From positions 195,173-259,172 of the forward strand of contig NZ_LNXS01000029.1 of NCBI RefSeq assembly GCF_001467525.1: a DNA stretch of 64,000 nucleotides, in the 5' to 3' direction. The notes under the pieces were generated by a model. It made no database searches, was not told the DNA's origin, and was given only the letters and a program-made list of their open reading frames with translations. This document shows positions 54,667 through 64,000 of this stretch, piece after piece (position 1 is the first letter of the stretch; each line of letters starts with the position of its first letter). The position numbers were made by a program, and so were the translations under genes. Source of the stretch: Legionella anisa. Lineage in GTDB: Bacteria > Pseudomonadota > Gammaproteobacteria > Legionellales > Legionellaceae.

Positions 54667-55539
54667 ATGTTTAAAGGAAGCATTGTAGCTTTATTAACTC
54701 CCATGAAAAATGATCAGGTTGATGTGCCGTGTTTACGGGAGTTGGTTGAGTTCCATATTGAAATGGGTAGCCATGCTCTGGTTGCGGCAGGTTCTACTGG
54801 TGAATCAGGTACTTTATCTCATGAAGAGAAACTGTTGGTTATCAAAACAGTGATAGACCAAGCTAAAGAACGAATTCCTGTTATTGCAGGTACCGCCATG
54901 AATGCAACACGGGATTGCATTCAACTAACTCTGGAAGCAATGGAGCTTGGGGCTCACGCTGCATTAATTATGACTCCTGCTTATATCAGACCTACTCAAG
55001 AAGGTTTGTATCAGCATTACAGTCAAATAGCCAAGGCAGTTGCCATGCCGATTATTCTTTATAACGTGCCAACACGAACAGCTTGTGATATGTTGCCTGA
55101 AACAGTAGCCAGACTTGCCAAGATTTCCAATATTGTGGGAATAAAAGACGCTACGGGACAGATGACTCGTTTACAACAAATTTTACGTCTTTCAGAAGGC
55201 AGTATTGATGTATTTAGTGGCGATGATTTTACCGCAGCATCCTGGATGTTGTCTGGAGCTAAGGGAAATATTTCCGCAGCGGCTAATGTGGTTGCCAAAT
55301 TAATGGCTAAGTTATGCGACTCAGCTTTAGATGGTGATCATGCTTTAAGTTTACGTTTAAACGAACAGCTAATGCCTCTATATGAATTATTGTTTGTTGA
55401 AACGAATCCGATTGCAATAAAATGGGCAGCAAGCAGAATGGGGTTAATGGAGAATGAACTAAGGATGCCGTTAACTCGTTTATCTAAAGAACATCATGAA
55501 CCATTGGAAAAGGTAATGAAGAGTTTGGAGTTAATTTAA
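54667..55539 (+). CDS. dapA: 4-hydroxy-tetrahydrodipicolinate synthase
   Basis: This 290-residue TIM-barrel class I aldolase starts lysine and meso-diaminopimelate synthesis from pyruvate and aspartate semialdehyde. [16 protein letters not shown] is the pyruvate loop (Thr-Gly-Glu), [11 protein letters not shown] carries the catalytic Tyr, and IVGIKDATG carries the Schiff-base Lys. It is followed with no gap by a BamC-like lipoprotein gene, as dapA-bamC in many gammaproteobacteria. Confidence 0.96.
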   Translation: MFKGSIVALLTPMKNDQVDVPCLRELVEFHIEMGSHALVAAGSTGESGTLSHEEKLLVIKTVIDQAKERIPVIAGTAMNATRDCIQLTLEAMELGAHAALIMTPAYIRPTQEGLYQHYSQIAKAVAMPIILYNVPTRTACDMLPETVARLAKISNIVGIKDATGQMTRLQQILRLSEGSIDVFSGDDFTAASWMLSGAKGNISAAANVVAKLMAKLCDSALDGDHALSLRLNEQLMPLYELLFVETNPIAIKWAASRMGLMENELRMPLTRLSKEHHEPLEKVMKSLELI

Positions 55540-55752
55540 GTGAAAAAGTTGGGATTTATTGTTTTTTTTGTGCTTTTGTTCTCTGGGTGCAGTCGTTATG
55601 CCAGTAATGGTGAGCATCTTTACCTGAGTAGTCGTAATGGTCCCCAATTAGACGTTCCACCGCCATTAACGAGAACAAATATTAGTAGTTTTTATGATTT
55701 GCCTCAACAGAATCAGAATGCACAGGTAAGTATCGCTCCACCTGTATCATAA
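55540..55752 (+). CDS. Short BamC/NlpB-like lipoprotein
   Basis: From a GTG directly after the dapA stop, 70 residues begin VKKLGFIVFFVLLFSGC, with a FSGC lipobox. GEHLYLSSRNGPQLDVPPPL resembles the N-terminal unstructured segment of BamC that docks on BamD. The BamC helix-grip domains are absent. Position after dapA supports a reduced BamC, the Bam complex outer-membrane assembly factor. It is either a truncated or a lineage-specific minimal version. Confidence 0.75.
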   Translation: MKKLGFIVFFVLLFSGCSRYASNGEHLYLSSRNGPQLDVPPPLTRTNISSFYDLPQQNQNAQVSIAPPVS

Positions 55753-55762
55753 GGGGTTTATT

Positions 55763-57055
55763 ATGACACCATCAGAATCAGCTGAGTTGCTTATTGTACA
55801 GGAATTATCGCAGCGTATTGTGGAGGCGCAACGCAAGATCAGGATTCTTGATAGTATCAAATGGGATGAGACAATAAAAAAGGAATTTTTTAAGAATAAA
55901 GGCAAAAAGCTTCCGGCTGTTGATAAAGACTATTACGGCAAAAAGCCTTTGCCTTTTGATGTTCATGACAAACAAGAAGAGTTTCGTATTATTTTGCGTG
56001 ATACTCAAAATCAGCTTGGACAATATTCTACCTTAACTCGTTTAATACGCCGTCAGTGTGACGAATACAGTCGCGCGACCCAAATGCTCGCTGTGCGAGG
56101 TACTCCTGCATTTTCTGAATTAGCAATGGAATTGTATGGTAGCCCAAACGATGTATTTTATGCGGGCGGGCCACGTATGTCCGAAATGGGGACTTTACTC
56201 TTTGATGTGTTAACAGGCCTTAGTGTTCAATTGCAATCTGACGCAGATGTAAAACGTTATACGCCACAACAGGCTCAAGAAATTTTGCAAGCACGTTTAG
56301 GACAGTTTTTTGATAAACATCCTGGCAGAGTAACCGTGATGGTCAGTGACGATATGATCGCAGATGCTTCTGCTGGAGCGGACAGCATTAAATTAAGTCA
56401 ACAGGCTATGTTTAGTGATCGTGATCTTCGTTATCTGGAGGTACATGAAGGTTGGGTGCACGTTGGCACTACCTTGAATGGTTCCATGCAACCCAATTGT
56501 TTTTTTCTCTCCAAAGGCTCACCTTCCAGTAGCGTTATTCAAGAAGGTTTGGCAGTCATTACGGAAGTGGTTACGTTTTCTTCATATCCCAGCCGCATGT
56601 TAAAGATTACCAATCGGGTGATTGCTCTGGACATGGTCACACAAGGGGCTGACTTCTTGGATATTTATAATTATTTTATGGAGTGTGGTTTAAGTGAAGA
56701 AGACAGTTACAATCAATCAGTACGTGTCTTTAGGGGAAGTACACCAACGGGAGGACCTTTTACCAAAGATTTATCTTATGCTAAGGGTTTTGTATTAATT
56801 TACAATTACATTCGTTTTGCAATCAGTCGAAAGCATGTTGACTCTATTCCCTTATTATTTACCGGGAAATTGGTTCTGGATGATTTACCTTTACTCACCG
56901 AATTAAAAGAGCGTGGGGTCTTAACCAATCCTGTTTATCTTCCACCTCCATTTCAAGATTTGGCAGCATTAAGTGCATGGATGAGTTTTTCTTTGTATTT
57001 GAATCAGTTTGATTTAAATGAGATTCAAAAGAATTTTCGCTTTTTGATTGTTTGA
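55763..57055 (+). CDS. QEGLA-motif (DUF1704) metallopeptidase-like protein
   Basis: The 430-residue protein starts at an ATG with AGGGG nine bases upstream. The HExxxH motif HEGWVH (~residue 230) followed by VIQEGLAVITE (~260) is the DUF1704/QEGLA family signature, shared with eukaryotic MATCAP tyrosine carboxypeptidases. No signal peptide is seen. Bacterial members have no agreed role, though the annotation flavohemoglobin expression-modulating is used. It is third in the dapA-bamC-like operon, by spacing of 10 bases. Confidence 0.85.
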   Translation: MTPSESAELLIVQELSQRIVEAQRKIRILDSIKWDETIKKEFFKNKGKKLPAVDKDYYGKKPLPFDVHDKQEEFRIILRDTQNQLGQYSTLTRLIRRQCDEYSRATQMLAVRGTPAFSELAMELYGSPNDVFYAGGPRMSEMGTLLFDVLTGLSVQLQSDADVKRYTPQQAQEILQARLGQFFDKHPGRVTVMVSDDMIADASAGADSIKLSQQAMFSDRDLRYLEVHEGWVHVGTTLNGSMQPNCFFLSKGSPSSSVIQEGLAVITEVVTFSSYPSRMLKITNRVIALDMVTQGADFLDIYNYFMECGLSEEDSYNQSVRVFRGSTPTGGPFTKDLSYAKGFVLIYNYIRFAISRKHVDSIPLLFTGKLVLDDLPLLTELKERGVLTNPVYLPPPFQDLAALSAWMSFSLYLNQFDLNEIQKNFRFLIV

Positions 57056-57080
57056 AAAAATTGTAGCGGATGTCTAAAAG

Positions 57081-57112
57081 GCTGTCATCCCTGCGCAGGC
57101 AGGGATGACAGC
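57081..57112. terminator. Perfect hairpin after the QEGLA gene
   Basis: GCTGTCATCCCTGC, loop GCAG, then GCAGGGATGACAGC form a perfect 14-bp stem. It is 26 bases after the stop, with no T run. The GTCATCCCTGC core occurs as an intergenic repeat in many bacteria. A transcription end or mRNA stabiliser is likely. Confidence 0.65.
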
Positions 57113-57190
57113 AGATGATGGATCAAAGAAGATGCAGAGGCTTGTCTCCAGCAAAAAAGAAGAGATGTCTAAAATATATAAAAAATACTG

Positions 57191-57223
57191 TTACCTGGGT
57201 TGCTTTGTTTCACCCAGGCTCCG
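57191..57223. repeat. CCTGGGTG palindromic repeat, degenerate copy
   Basis: TTACCTGGGT and ACCCAGGCT flank a short loop. It is followed by CCGG and a run of seven Ts (57221-57227 region), so it may work as a terminator for plus-strand transcripts. Confidence 0.7.
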
Positions 57224-57251
57224 GTTTTTTTAAAATGTTGGAATACGATAA

Positions 57252-57746
57252 TTAGGCTTTGCACACTACAGCTTGCATCAGATCGAGTGATTCTTCTTTT
57301 TCTTGTTGTGGTGTAAAGAATCGATGAGCGTGACTGTAACTTAAATTTGGCTTCGCTTGCTCTTGTAATGCTCTTGCTAATTGAGGGTATTCACCCACGA
57401 GCGATTGCGCCTGTTCTTTGATGTATGAATCATCAGACTTATTAATCATCGTTACATAATGCGCTGCTTTTTTCAGATCGCCAGGCTCTGTTGAATTTCC
57501 TAATATTTGGCACATAACCAACATTGCATTAGTACACCCCAAATTAGCAGCTTGGCGCATCGTTTGTTTGTACTGAGAAGATGTTGGTGGATAAATATGG
57601 GCTAAATGATATAAAGCCATAGGATTATCCTGGGCTAAGGCCATCATTTTAGGTAAATGTTGGACTACAGCTTGCTTTAAAACAGGATCATTAGGTGATC
57701 TGTGTAATTGATTTACCAGCACAGCAAATTCATTACTTGACGACAT
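57252..57746 (-). CDS. Hypothetical helical-repeat protein
   Basis: The 164-residue protein starts MSSSNEFAVLVNQLHRSPND. The helices MALYHLAHIYPP, AANLGCTNAMLVMCQIL and DLKKAAHYVTMI resemble Sel1/TPR pairs, but with too few conserved Gly and Ala for a confident repeat call. The C-terminus ends AVVCKA. There is no signal peptide. Its size and composition fit an intracellular or Dot/Icm-exported Legionella protein, but no family is recognised. Confidence 0.65.
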   Translation of the reverse strand: MSSSNEFAVLVNQLHRSPNDPVLKQAVVQHLPKMMALAQDNPMALYHLAHIYPPTSSQYKQTMRQAANLGCTNAMLVMCQILGNSTEPGDLKKAAHYVTMINKSDDSYIKEQAQSLVGEYPQLARALQEQAKPNLSYSHAHRFFTPQQEKEESLDLMQAVVCKA

Positions 57747-57825
57747 ATCCTACCCCTAACTTTGACTCATTCCCTTGTAGGATAAAAGATCAAGGTTAAG
57801 GCAAGATTAAGAGGGGTAGGCTTTA

Positions 57826-58578
57826 CTATTTTTTTACATAATCAAACACGGACCATCCTATATGGAACAGCATATGTGCCAAGATTGCGACAATTAGTCC
57901 ATATTGCCAAAATAGATATCCAAAAAGTAATGATTGGTAAAGGCTAAGTACAATTAGAGAATAAATGAAGCGTCGGTTTGAGGTGCAACCAGCAGCAAGG
58001 TAAGCTGGGAGTTGGCTTACTGCAAATACTAAACCACTAATAAAAATTGAAATCCAAATGATTAAGACAGGATATTGTTTCGTGAAGAGCAGGGCGAAAA
58101 AGGTAGCAAGATTCATTAATCCCCATCGTGCTATAATTTCTTCTACTACACCTCCATAAAGAACACAGCCATCGAGGCCAAGAGCCTTGCGGAGATTCGT
58201 CATGATTTCCATGTTTTTTTCATCGATGATGCGTGCAATAACACCATAATAAAGAACTAAAAACACCAGCAACCCCAAAAAAGCATACAAAACAGTAGGT
58301 AATAGAATAGGAATTAATGCATTTATTCCTACAGTACCCTGTAAAAGTTCTTCGAGTATTGTGGCATGTAAGCCCGTAGTGTTAGATAATACAGAACCTG
58401 CAATGCACAGGACCAATACCATAAATAAAGTTTGCAAGATGGCAAAACGACTCGCCCGTTTTTTTAGCTCTTCGGAATTTTCTGGTAACAAAAAGTAAAT
58501 TAAACGTTTTATTGCAATGACAACGCCTGGGATGGATAAGCAGAACAAAACGATAATTAACGGCCAATTGATTGTCAT
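57826..58578 (-). CDS. CPBP (CAAX-protease-like) membrane protein, divergent
   Basis: The 250-residue inner-membrane protein has about seven helices. The CPBP motif 1 EExxxR is present as EEIIARWG. Motif 2 FxxxH appears as FAVSQ (Gln for His), and motif 3 as HMLFHIGW. The loss of the second motif's His may mean an inactive or altered protease. AAGGA lies ahead of the ATG. It lies 47 bases after rsmB in the def-fmt-rsmB transcript. Confidence 0.78.
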   Translation of the reverse strand: MTINWPLIIVLFCLSIPGVVIAIKRLIYFLLPENSEELKKRASRFAILQTLFMVLVLCIAGSVLSNTTGLHATILEELLQGTVGINALIPILLPTVLYAFLGLLVFLVLYYGVIARIIDEKNMEIMTNLRKALGLDGCVLYGGVVEEIIARWGLMNLATFFALLFTKQYPVLIIWISIFISGLVFAVSQLPAYLAAGCTSNRRFIYSLIVLSLYQSLLFGYLFWQYGLIVAILAHMLFHIGWSVFDYVKK

Positions 58579-58625
58579 TTATTATCCTTAATATAAAAAT
58601 ATAAGCGCTCAGCCCATCCAACTGT

Positions 58626-59930
58626 TCAAGTTAAGATGGGAAACGAATTATTACTCTTAAACAGCACGGCGTAAAAAAATCCATCCATACCGTGTTCCCC
58701 GGGTAAAATTTGTAGGCCATGTTTTGTTGCATGTCCACTGATCCCGTATTCTTTAATTATCGTACAGTCTGGATGGGTTGCAACAAAATTTGCAATTTGT
58801 TGCTCATTTTCAGCAGGCATCACGGAACACGTGGCGTAAACCAGTAAACCACCTTTTGCGAGCAAAGGCCATAAGCAATCGAGCATGTTATGCTGGATTT
58901 TAGTTATAGTATCAATTTCTTCTTTATTACGTAATAATTTTATATCGGAATGACGTCGAATGACGCCGGTTGCAGAACAAGGAGCATCTAACAAAATACG
59001 ATCAAAAAGTTGACCGTCCCACCATTTGGCAGGAGTTAAAGCATCGCCCTCCATTAAAGTGGCATGCAAATTAAGACGGTCTAAGTTTTCCCGGACGCGT
59101 TTCAATCGCTTGGGATCAACATCTAAAGCAATACATGCCGACAGATTAGGTTCTTTTTCTAAAATATGGCAGGTTTTTCCTCCAGGAGCACAACAGGCAT
59201 CAAGAAGACGTAGCCCCGGTTTTAAAGACAATAAGGAGACAGCCAATTGTGCTGCGCCATCTTGAACGGAAATGCAACCCTGTGCAAAACCAGGGAGTTG
59301 GCGTACATCGCAAGGCGTAATTAAATTAATCCCTTCAGGTGCTACAGGATGGGGCTCAGCAGCAATGCCTTCTCGCTTTAAAATCTGTAAATATTCGGCA
59401 ACGGAATTTTTTTGTAGGTTAACTCTTAAGGTCATGGGCGGATGCATGTCATTTGCGTGGGCGATGGATTGCCAGTCATCAGGCCAATCTGCTTGCAAGC
59501 GTTCCAATAGCCATTGGGGCTGGCCATGAATGAATAAGGGATCCGTACTAAGACGTGCCAAAATTTCTTCTTGCTGACGGCAGAAATTGCGTAAAACGGC
59601 ATTAACCAAGCCTTTTGCCCATGGTTTTTTGATTTTTTCAAGCAAGGCAACTGTTTCTTTGACTACTGCATAATCGGGCAGCTGCATGTAGTGTAATTGA
59701 TAAAGACCGATAAGTAGCGCAACCCAAATTTCCAATTCTTTGGGTTTTTTTTGAAGCAAACATTCCGCTAAAGCGTGCAAACGAAAATAATGACGGCAGA
59801 AGCCAAAGCAAATCTCTTTGGTCATTGGAGTGACTTCAGCTGTTGCAGGCATAAGTTGGGATAAGGATGATTTTTCAGTTAATAAGCGAGTTAAAATTTT
59901 TAAGGCATGCAGTCGTTCATTCTTGTTCAT
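58626..59930 (-). CDS. rsmB: 16S rRNA m5C967 methyltransferase
   Basis: This 434-residue enzyme starts at [17 protein letters not shown], with ATGA overlap with fmt. The N-terminal NusB-like RNA-binding domain (~1-140) is followed by the SAM methyltransferase with [28 protein letters not shown] (releasing Cys) and [12 protein letters not shown] (nucleophile Cys). The order def-fmt-rsmB is the standard gammaproteobacterial arrangement. Confidence 0.95.
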   Translation of the reverse strand: MNKNERLHALKILTRLLTEKSSLSQLMPATAEVTPMTKEICFGFCRHYFRLHALAECLLQKKPKELEIWVALLIGLYQLHYMQLPDYAVVKETVALLEKIKKPWAKGLVNAVLRNFCRQQEEILARLSTDPLFIHGQPQWLLERLQADWPDDWQSIAHANDMHPPMTLRVNLQKNSVAEYLQILKREGIAAEPHPVAPEGINLITPCDVRQLPGFAQGCISVQDGAAQLAVSLLSLKPGLRLLDACCAPGGKTCHILEKEPNLSACIALDVDPKRLKRVRENLDRLNLHATLMEGDALTPAKWWDGQLFDRILLDAPCSATGVIRRHSDIKLLRNKEEIDTITKIQHNMLDCLWPLLAKGGLLVYATCSVMPAENEQQIANFVATHPDCTIIKEYGISGHATKHGLQILPGEHGMDGFFYAVLFKSNNSFPILT

Positions 59931-60871
59931 GAAAACACAAATCCTGCATGTACCTGTGATTTGGAGGAATTTAACCAATCTGCTATGGAAATCACTTTAG
60001 CACCTGGAAACTGGATTCGCTCTACGAGCAAACCGTGATCTCCGGTTGCAACCAGCATCCCCTTTTTATCAACGTTGACGACAGTCCCAGGTGGTGGGGA
60101 AAAGGGTAGTGCTACAACTTGGGCTTGATGGATCCGCAAAATTTCTTCACCAAAGTGTGTGTAAGCGATTGGCCAAGGGTTGAATGCGCGAATTTTTCGA
60201 TCGATTTCTACTGCAGTTTGTTGCCAGTTAATGCGCGCATCTTCTTTGTTAATTTTGCTGGCATAGGTGGCTAATTCACTATTTTGAATTTCAGGTTTTG
60301 CGGTTTGAGCAGCTAATTCATCTAAGGTTTGGAGTAGGGGTTGTGCGGAGATTTTTGCCAGATTGTCATGCAAGCTTTGTGCGGTTTCTGATGTACTTAT
60401 CGGACAGGTAATTTTACGCAGCATAGCACCTGTATCCATGCCTGCATCCATTTGCATAATCGTCACCCCAGACTCTGTATCGCCATGAAGAATGGCCGAT
60501 TGAATGGGGGAGGCACCACGCCAACGAGGTAATAAGGAGGCATGCACATTAATGCAGCCTAAGCGGGGAATTTCCAGCACTGCTTTAGGCAAGATTAATC
60601 CATAAGCGATAACGACCATGACATCAGGTTTTAATGCGGCAAGCTCTGCGATTGCTTCAGGATTTTTGAAATTCAGTGGTTGATGGACTGAAATTTGATG
60701 GTTTAATGCCCATTCTTTCACCGCAGAAGCGTGTAGTTTTCGACCACGCCCAGCAGGACGGTCTGGTTGAGTATAAATCGCTTGAATATGATGTGTTGAA
60801 TGGAGTAGTGCATTTAGACAAGGTAAACCAAATTCTGGTGTTCCAGCGAAAACGATGTTCAATCGACTCAT
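59927..60871 (-). CDS. fmt: Methionyl-tRNA formyltransferase
   Basis: The 314-residue protein formylates initiator Met-tRNA. It has [42 protein letters not shown] (catalytic Asn/His region) and [19 protein letters not shown], with the C-terminal tRNA-binding OB-like domain. Length matches E. coli Fmt (315). It overlaps rsmB by four bases and follows def at a 212-base distance. Confidence 0.96.
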   Translation of the reverse strand: MSRLNIVFAGTPEFGLPCLNALLHSTHHIQAIYTQPDRPAGRGRKLHASAVKEWALNHQISVHQPLNFKNPEAIAELAALKPDVMVVIAYGLILPKAVLEIPRLGCINVHASLLPRWRGASPIQSAILHGDTESGVTIMQMDAGMDTGAMLRKITCPISTSETAQSLHDNLAKISAQPLLQTLDELAAQTAKPEIQNSELATYASKINKEDARINWQQTAVEIDRKIRAFNPWPIAYTHFGEEILRIHQAQVVALPFSPPPGTVVNVDKKGMLVATGDHGLLVERIQFPGAKVISIADWLNSSKSQVHAGFVFS

Positions 60872-60983
60872 GATAACTACTCACCTCGATCAAGGAGCGT
60901 TTTTAAGAGACGCATCTTGAATGATAAACCTGTGAAAAAATTCAGTGTAATATCTCTGAGAAATACCCTGAAAATTTTCTCAT

Positions 60984-61016
60984 CCTACGTATCGCGCTTT
61001 ATGCGCAGTACGTAGG
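60984..61016. repeat. CCTACGTA palindrome, possible intergenic repeat
   Basis: CCTACGTA, GCGC, TTTAT, GCGC and TACGTAGG form a near-perfect 33-base hairpin between fmt and def. A half-copy (GCATAAAGCGCGGCACGTAG) lies near 42083-42104, so this is a further dispersed palindrome family. Confidence 0.7.
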
Positions 61017-61083
61017 GAAGCTTATAAAATTTATTATTTTAACAATAAAACTACTTTTTAATTTTGTGCCTATCACTCAGGCA

Positions 61084-61593
61084 TTATTTACGTGCATGAT
61101 GGCGTTTAAATTTATCTAATTTTTTACGAGCCATGGCTTTTTTCAATGGAGAAAGCAGATCAATGAACAGCTTACCATTCATGTGATCAATTTCATGTTG
61201 CAAACATTCAGCGAGCAAGCCTTCGGCTTTAATTTCAAAAGGGTTACCCTTTCTATCCAAAGCCTTTACTGTAACTTTTTCTGCGCGGATAACCGTATCG
61301 TAAGCGCCGGGAACAGAAAGACAGCCTTCTTCAAATTTGTTTTCGCCTTCTGATGCAATGATTTCAGGATTGATAATAACCAGTTGATTCTGTTTGTCAC
61401 CTACAATATCAATCACGGACAAACGCAAACTAATACCAATTTGAGGTGCAGCAAGGCCAACGCCGCGAGCGTCGTACATTGTCTCAAACATATCGTCAAT
61501 CAATGTTTGCAATTTGTCATCAAAATGAGCAACAGGTTTTGCAACCGCTCTTAATCGAGGGTCAGGCAAATATAGAATTGGATGAATAGCCAT
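61084..61593 (-). CDS. def: Peptide deformylase
   Basis: This 169-residue Fe/Zn hydrolase removes the formyl group from nascent chains. All three motifs are present: GVGLAAPQIG, EGCLSVPG (metal Cys) and the HExxH motif QHEIDHMNG. Length and motifs are those of E. coli Def. It precedes fmt and diverges from the LysM gene by ~90 bases. Confidence 0.97.
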   Translation of the reverse strand: MAIHPILYLPDPRLRAVAKPVAHFDDKLQTLIDDMFETMYDARGVGLAAPQIGISLRLSVIDIVGDKQNQLVIINPEIIASEGENKFEEGCLSVPGAYDTVIRAEKVTVKALDRKGNPFEIKAEGLLAECLQHEIDHMNGKLFIDLLSPLKKAMARKKLDKFKRHHARK

Positions 61594-61684
61594 TGTTTAT
61601 CTAGTTCTCTACACAAAAATCATGTTAATATTATCCTTCATATAGTGTAAGGCTGCAAGATATTCCAACAAAGGATTGACTCTA

Positions 61685-62722
61685 ATGAGATTTATTCTCT
61701 TTATATTCTTCTTTTTTTTCTCCACTTTGAATTATGCTTTAAGCGTAAAATCAGATGCACCAGAGCGGTATGTGGTTCAACATGGTGATACTCTGTGGGG
61801 TATAGCAGGTCGCTATTTAGATAATCCTTGGGAATGGAAGGAGCTTTGGCAGGCTAATCCAAAAATAAAAAATCCCAATCATTTATATCCGGGAGCCGTT
61901 CTGGTTTTAGCCTATTCCGGAAACAGACCTTATATCAAGGTACTATCGAATGGCACAATAAAATTATCACCCAATATTCGACCCTTACCTTTAGATGACC
62001 CCATTCCTGCAATTCCTTTAAACGAGATTAGACCTTTTTTAAATGAGTCGCTTATATTGGATCAGGATGTTATCAATCAAGCCCCTTACATCGTATCCCT
62101 AGTAGGAGGACATATGTTGGCTGGGCAAGGGGATAAAGTTTATGTTAAAGGATTACATCCTTCACGAGTACTGCCTGTAAGAGGGGTTCCTGCTTATTCT
62201 GTTTTTAGGGGCGGGAAAGATTATGTGCATCCGCTAACTAAAGAACTTTTGGGGTATCGAGCGAATTTGGTAGCTAATGCGGAGTTGCTTGCAGGGGGAG
62301 AACCCGCAACTATTTTATTAACCACTATTAATGAAGGAGTGAAAGTAGAAGATAGTGTAATGATTAATAATAGCTCTGAATTTAATTTGAATTTTGTACC
62401 CAAAGCGCCCCAGTTCCTTGTAAAGGGATTTATTATTGATATGCCTAATAGTATGCCTGGTGGGAGTATCGAAGGGGCTATTGGCGGCTTGGTCGTGGTT
62501 AGTTTAGGTGCCCGAGATGGACTTGAAGCAGGCGATGTTCTGGCAATCTATAGGAAGTCACGTACAGTCAATGATCCCAAGAATAGCCTATTCCCCATTC
62601 GATTGCCCCCCGAACGTATTGGCGAGGTGATGATTTTCCGTGTGTTTACTAAAACCAGTTTTGCTTTAATCGTTCGTTCAACCCGCCCTGTTTATTTATT
62701 AAATTTAGTGGCTAACCCATGA
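61685..62722 (+). CDS. LysM-domain periplasmic protein
   Basis: It has 345 residues from the ATG at 61685 (AAGGA nine bases upstream). The signal peptide RFILFIFFFFFSTLNYALS precedes a LysM domain (YVVQHGDTLWGIAGRYLDNP, then WEWKELWQANPKI) at ~35-85, which binds peptidoglycan. The C-terminal ~250 residues match the uncharacterised family found upstream of dprA beside def/fmt in gammaproteobacteria. It overlaps dprA by four bases (ATGA). Confidence 0.9.
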   Translation: MRFILFIFFFFFSTLNYALSVKSDAPERYVVQHGDTLWGIAGRYLDNPWEWKELWQANPKIKNPNHLYPGAVLVLAYSGNRPYIKVLSNGTIKLSPNIRPLPLDDPIPAIPLNEIRPFLNESLILDQDVINQAPYIVSLVGGHMLAGQGDKVYVKGLHPSRVLPVRGVPAYSVFRGGKDYVHPLTKELLGYRANLVANAELLAGGEPATILLTTINEGVKVEDSVMINNSSEFNLNFVPKAPQFLVKGFIIDMPNSMPGGSIEGAIGGLVVVSLGARDGLEAGDVLAIYRKSRTVNDPKNSLFPIRLPPERIGEVMIFRVFTKTSFALIVRSTRPVYLLNLVANP

Positions 62723-63792
62723 ATAATTTATCCTATTACCTCGCATTAAACCGAATGGAAAGAGTGGGGCCGCGTACTGCTGACAAACTACAAAAACGTT
62801 GGCCTGATTTACAACAAATGTTCCAGCTTTCAGCAGTTGAACTGGAACAAGCGGGTCTATCCTTTGCTTTGGCACAAACGATAGCTGGTTTTGATTTGAG
62901 CTTGGTGCAAGAAGATCTCAGATGGTTGGAGGCTGCAGACGATCATCATATACTCACTTGGGATTCGCCCGAGTATCCCTCTTTATTGAAAGAAATTACG
63001 GATCCTCCTATCGTTTTATATGCAAAAGGGCAGCTTTCCTGTTTAAAGCAACCTACATTAGCTGTAGTAGGTAGTCGTAACCCTACTGTAACTGGGAGTG
63101 AAAATGCACGGCAATTTGCAAAAGCAATCGCATCCCACGGCGTGACGATTGTAAGTGGTTTGGCACTAGGTGTTGACGCCCAGGCTCATCTGGGATGTTT
63201 GGAGGCAGGAGGACAAACAATTGCGGTTTTAGGCACGGGAATCGATCGAATATATCCTCATCAGCACAAGGGTTTGTCGCAACAAATTGCTCAGAATGGC
63301 TTGTTAGTGAGCGAATTTCCCTTAAAAAGTCCACCTATCGCTGGACATTTCCCTAGAAGAAATCGTATAATAAGTGGTTTATCATTGTGCACTTTGGTTG
63401 TTGAGTCAGCAATCAAAAGTGGTTCGTTAATCACAGCACGAATGGCCTTGGAACAAAACCGAGATGTTTTAGCAATCCCTGGCTCCATTCACAATCCTCT
63501 GGCTCGAGGGTGTCATTACCTGTTACAGCAAGGAGCCAAATTAGTTACTTCAGTTGTTGATGTTCTCGAGGAGTTTCAGATTGATTCAGAACAACAAACA
63601 GCTGATAAAGCTATTTTACCTCTTGCCAGCGGGAATAAAAACCTAGTAAAGTTCATTGGCTTTGAAATGACAACTGTTGATCAGATCATTTTACGTAGTG
63701 GATGCACCGTTGAGCAAGTCACTAGTGAGCTTGCAGAATTAGAATTAAATGGGGCTGTAGTATCTGTGCCCGGTGGCTATATGAGGTGTTAG
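62719..63792 (+). CDS. dprA: DNA-processing protein DprA (Smf)
   Basis: The 357-residue protein loads RecA on incoming single-stranded DNA in natural transformation. It has an N-terminal HhH-like helical domain (ALNRMERVGPRTADKL), a Rossmann fold with VVGSRNPTVTGSENA, VSGLALGVDAQAHLGCLEAG, AVLGTGIDRIYP and FPRRNRIISGLS, and a C-terminal winged-helix segment. Legionella is naturally competent, which fits. It overlaps the LysM gene and is followed by smg. Confidence 0.96.
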   Translation: MNNLSYYLALNRMERVGPRTADKLQKRWPDLQQMFQLSAVELEQAGLSFALAQTIAGFDLSLVQEDLRWLEAADDHHILTWDSPEYPSLLKEITDPPIVLYAKGQLSCLKQPTLAVVGSRNPTVTGSENARQFAKAIASHGVTIVSGLALGVDAQAHLGCLEAGGQTIAVLGTGIDRIYPHQHKGLSQQIAQNGLLVSEFPLKSPPIAGHFPRRNRIISGLSLCTLVVESAIKSGSLITARMALEQNRDVLAIPGSIHNPLARGCHYLLQQGAKLVTSVVDVLEEFQIDSEQQTADKAILPLASGNKNLVKFIGFEMTTVDQIILRSGCTVEQVTSELAELELNGAVVSVPGGYMRC

Positions 63793-63795
63793 TAT

Positions 63796-64000
63796 ATGAA
63801 AGATAACTTATTTGAAATGTTATTGAGTTTATTTGAAAAAAGTCTTACCCAGCTGCAAAAAAGCCATAAAACTGCTGATCAGGATGCATTAGAACAACTT
63901 AATGGAGAGGATATTGAGGCTTCAGAGGAACAAGTTTTGCATTTGAAGTTGCAACAACACACCTCCACACGAATTTTTACATATGACGAGCAAATGAAAC
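63796..64000 (+). CDS. smg: Smg protein (DUF494), partial
   Basis: The 68 codons to the window edge start MKDNLFEMLLSLFEKSLTQL, the conserved N-terminus of the Smg/DUF494 family, which follows dprA in many gammaproteobacteria. It is open to the end of the window. The function is unknown; in E. coli it is a small protein of ~157 residues. Confidence 0.85.
   Translation, partial: MKDNLFEMLLSLFEKSLTQLQKSHKTADQDALEQLNGEDIEASEEQVLHLKLQQHTSTRIFTYDEQMK

Overview
The window is chromosomal DNA of a gammaproteobacterium, almost certainly a Legionella species. The signs are an lspFGHIJK type II secretion cluster divergent from glnA, a bdhA-patD-motA-motB block, the htpAB (groES-groEL) locus, several Sel1-repeat proteins, large coiled-coil proteins of effector-like style, and moderate AT-richness. 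Most of it is housekeeping DNA. Accessory or decaying material sits at 1-8,500, 13,050-14,280, 40,600-46,400 and 52,860-53,160.

Layout. 1-5,440: an unfinished Sel1-repeat gene with 123-bp tandem repeats, a tRNA-Arg(ACG) 3' remnant, a TraB/Tiki-like plus Sel1-like protein, a phosphate acetyltransferase fragment and an intact tRNA-Arg(CCT). 5,600-8,500: ABC exporter and small secreted or membrane proteins. 8,790-12,920: nrdAB with a promoter carrying an NrdR-like palindrome and DnaA boxes. 13,050-17,350: a split hypothetical gene, a phosphodiester glycosidase-type protein, pmbA and two paralogous small membrane proteins. 17,470-28,750: an LpnE-like Sel1 protein, the lsp operon, glnA, yaaA, a PLP enzyme and htpG. 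28,810-34,630: a His-rich coiled-coil membrane protein, an L,D-transpeptidase, fis, an oxidoreductase-lpxB pair and rnhB. 34,720-38,600: the rsfS-rlmH-mrdA-mrdB elongation operon. 38,930-42,000: a peptide transporter and an IS4-family insertion. 42,160-45,970: an unusual four-gene operon (GTP cyclohydrolase II fused to a RibD-type reductase, an MDR dehydrogenase, a divergent PTPS/QueD-like protein and a GT4 glycosyltransferase). 46,290-50,930: dsbD, groESL and a Dps-like protein. 51,050-53,950: motBA, a truncated patD and bdhA. 54,160-57,060: a glycine-zipper lipoprotein, dapA, a BamC-like lipoprotein and a QEGLA-motif metallopeptidase-like protein. 57,250-64,000: a small hypothetical, a CPBP-like protein, rsmB, fmt, def, a LysM protein, dprA and the start of smg.

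The most interesting candidate system is the 42.2-46.0 kb operon. Its order and tight coupling suggest a dedicated pathway that opens GTP, reduces the ribosyl side chain, modifies the pyrimidine or pterin, and glycosylates it. The PTPS-like member lacks the usual catalytic Cys and His, so it is probably not a queuosine gene. The product is unknown and this reading is inference.

The window also holds at least three families of dispersed palindromic intergenic repeats, which have donated a stop codon to one gene and may have donated the start of lspH. Two sigma32-type promoters (htpG and groES) are readable by eye.
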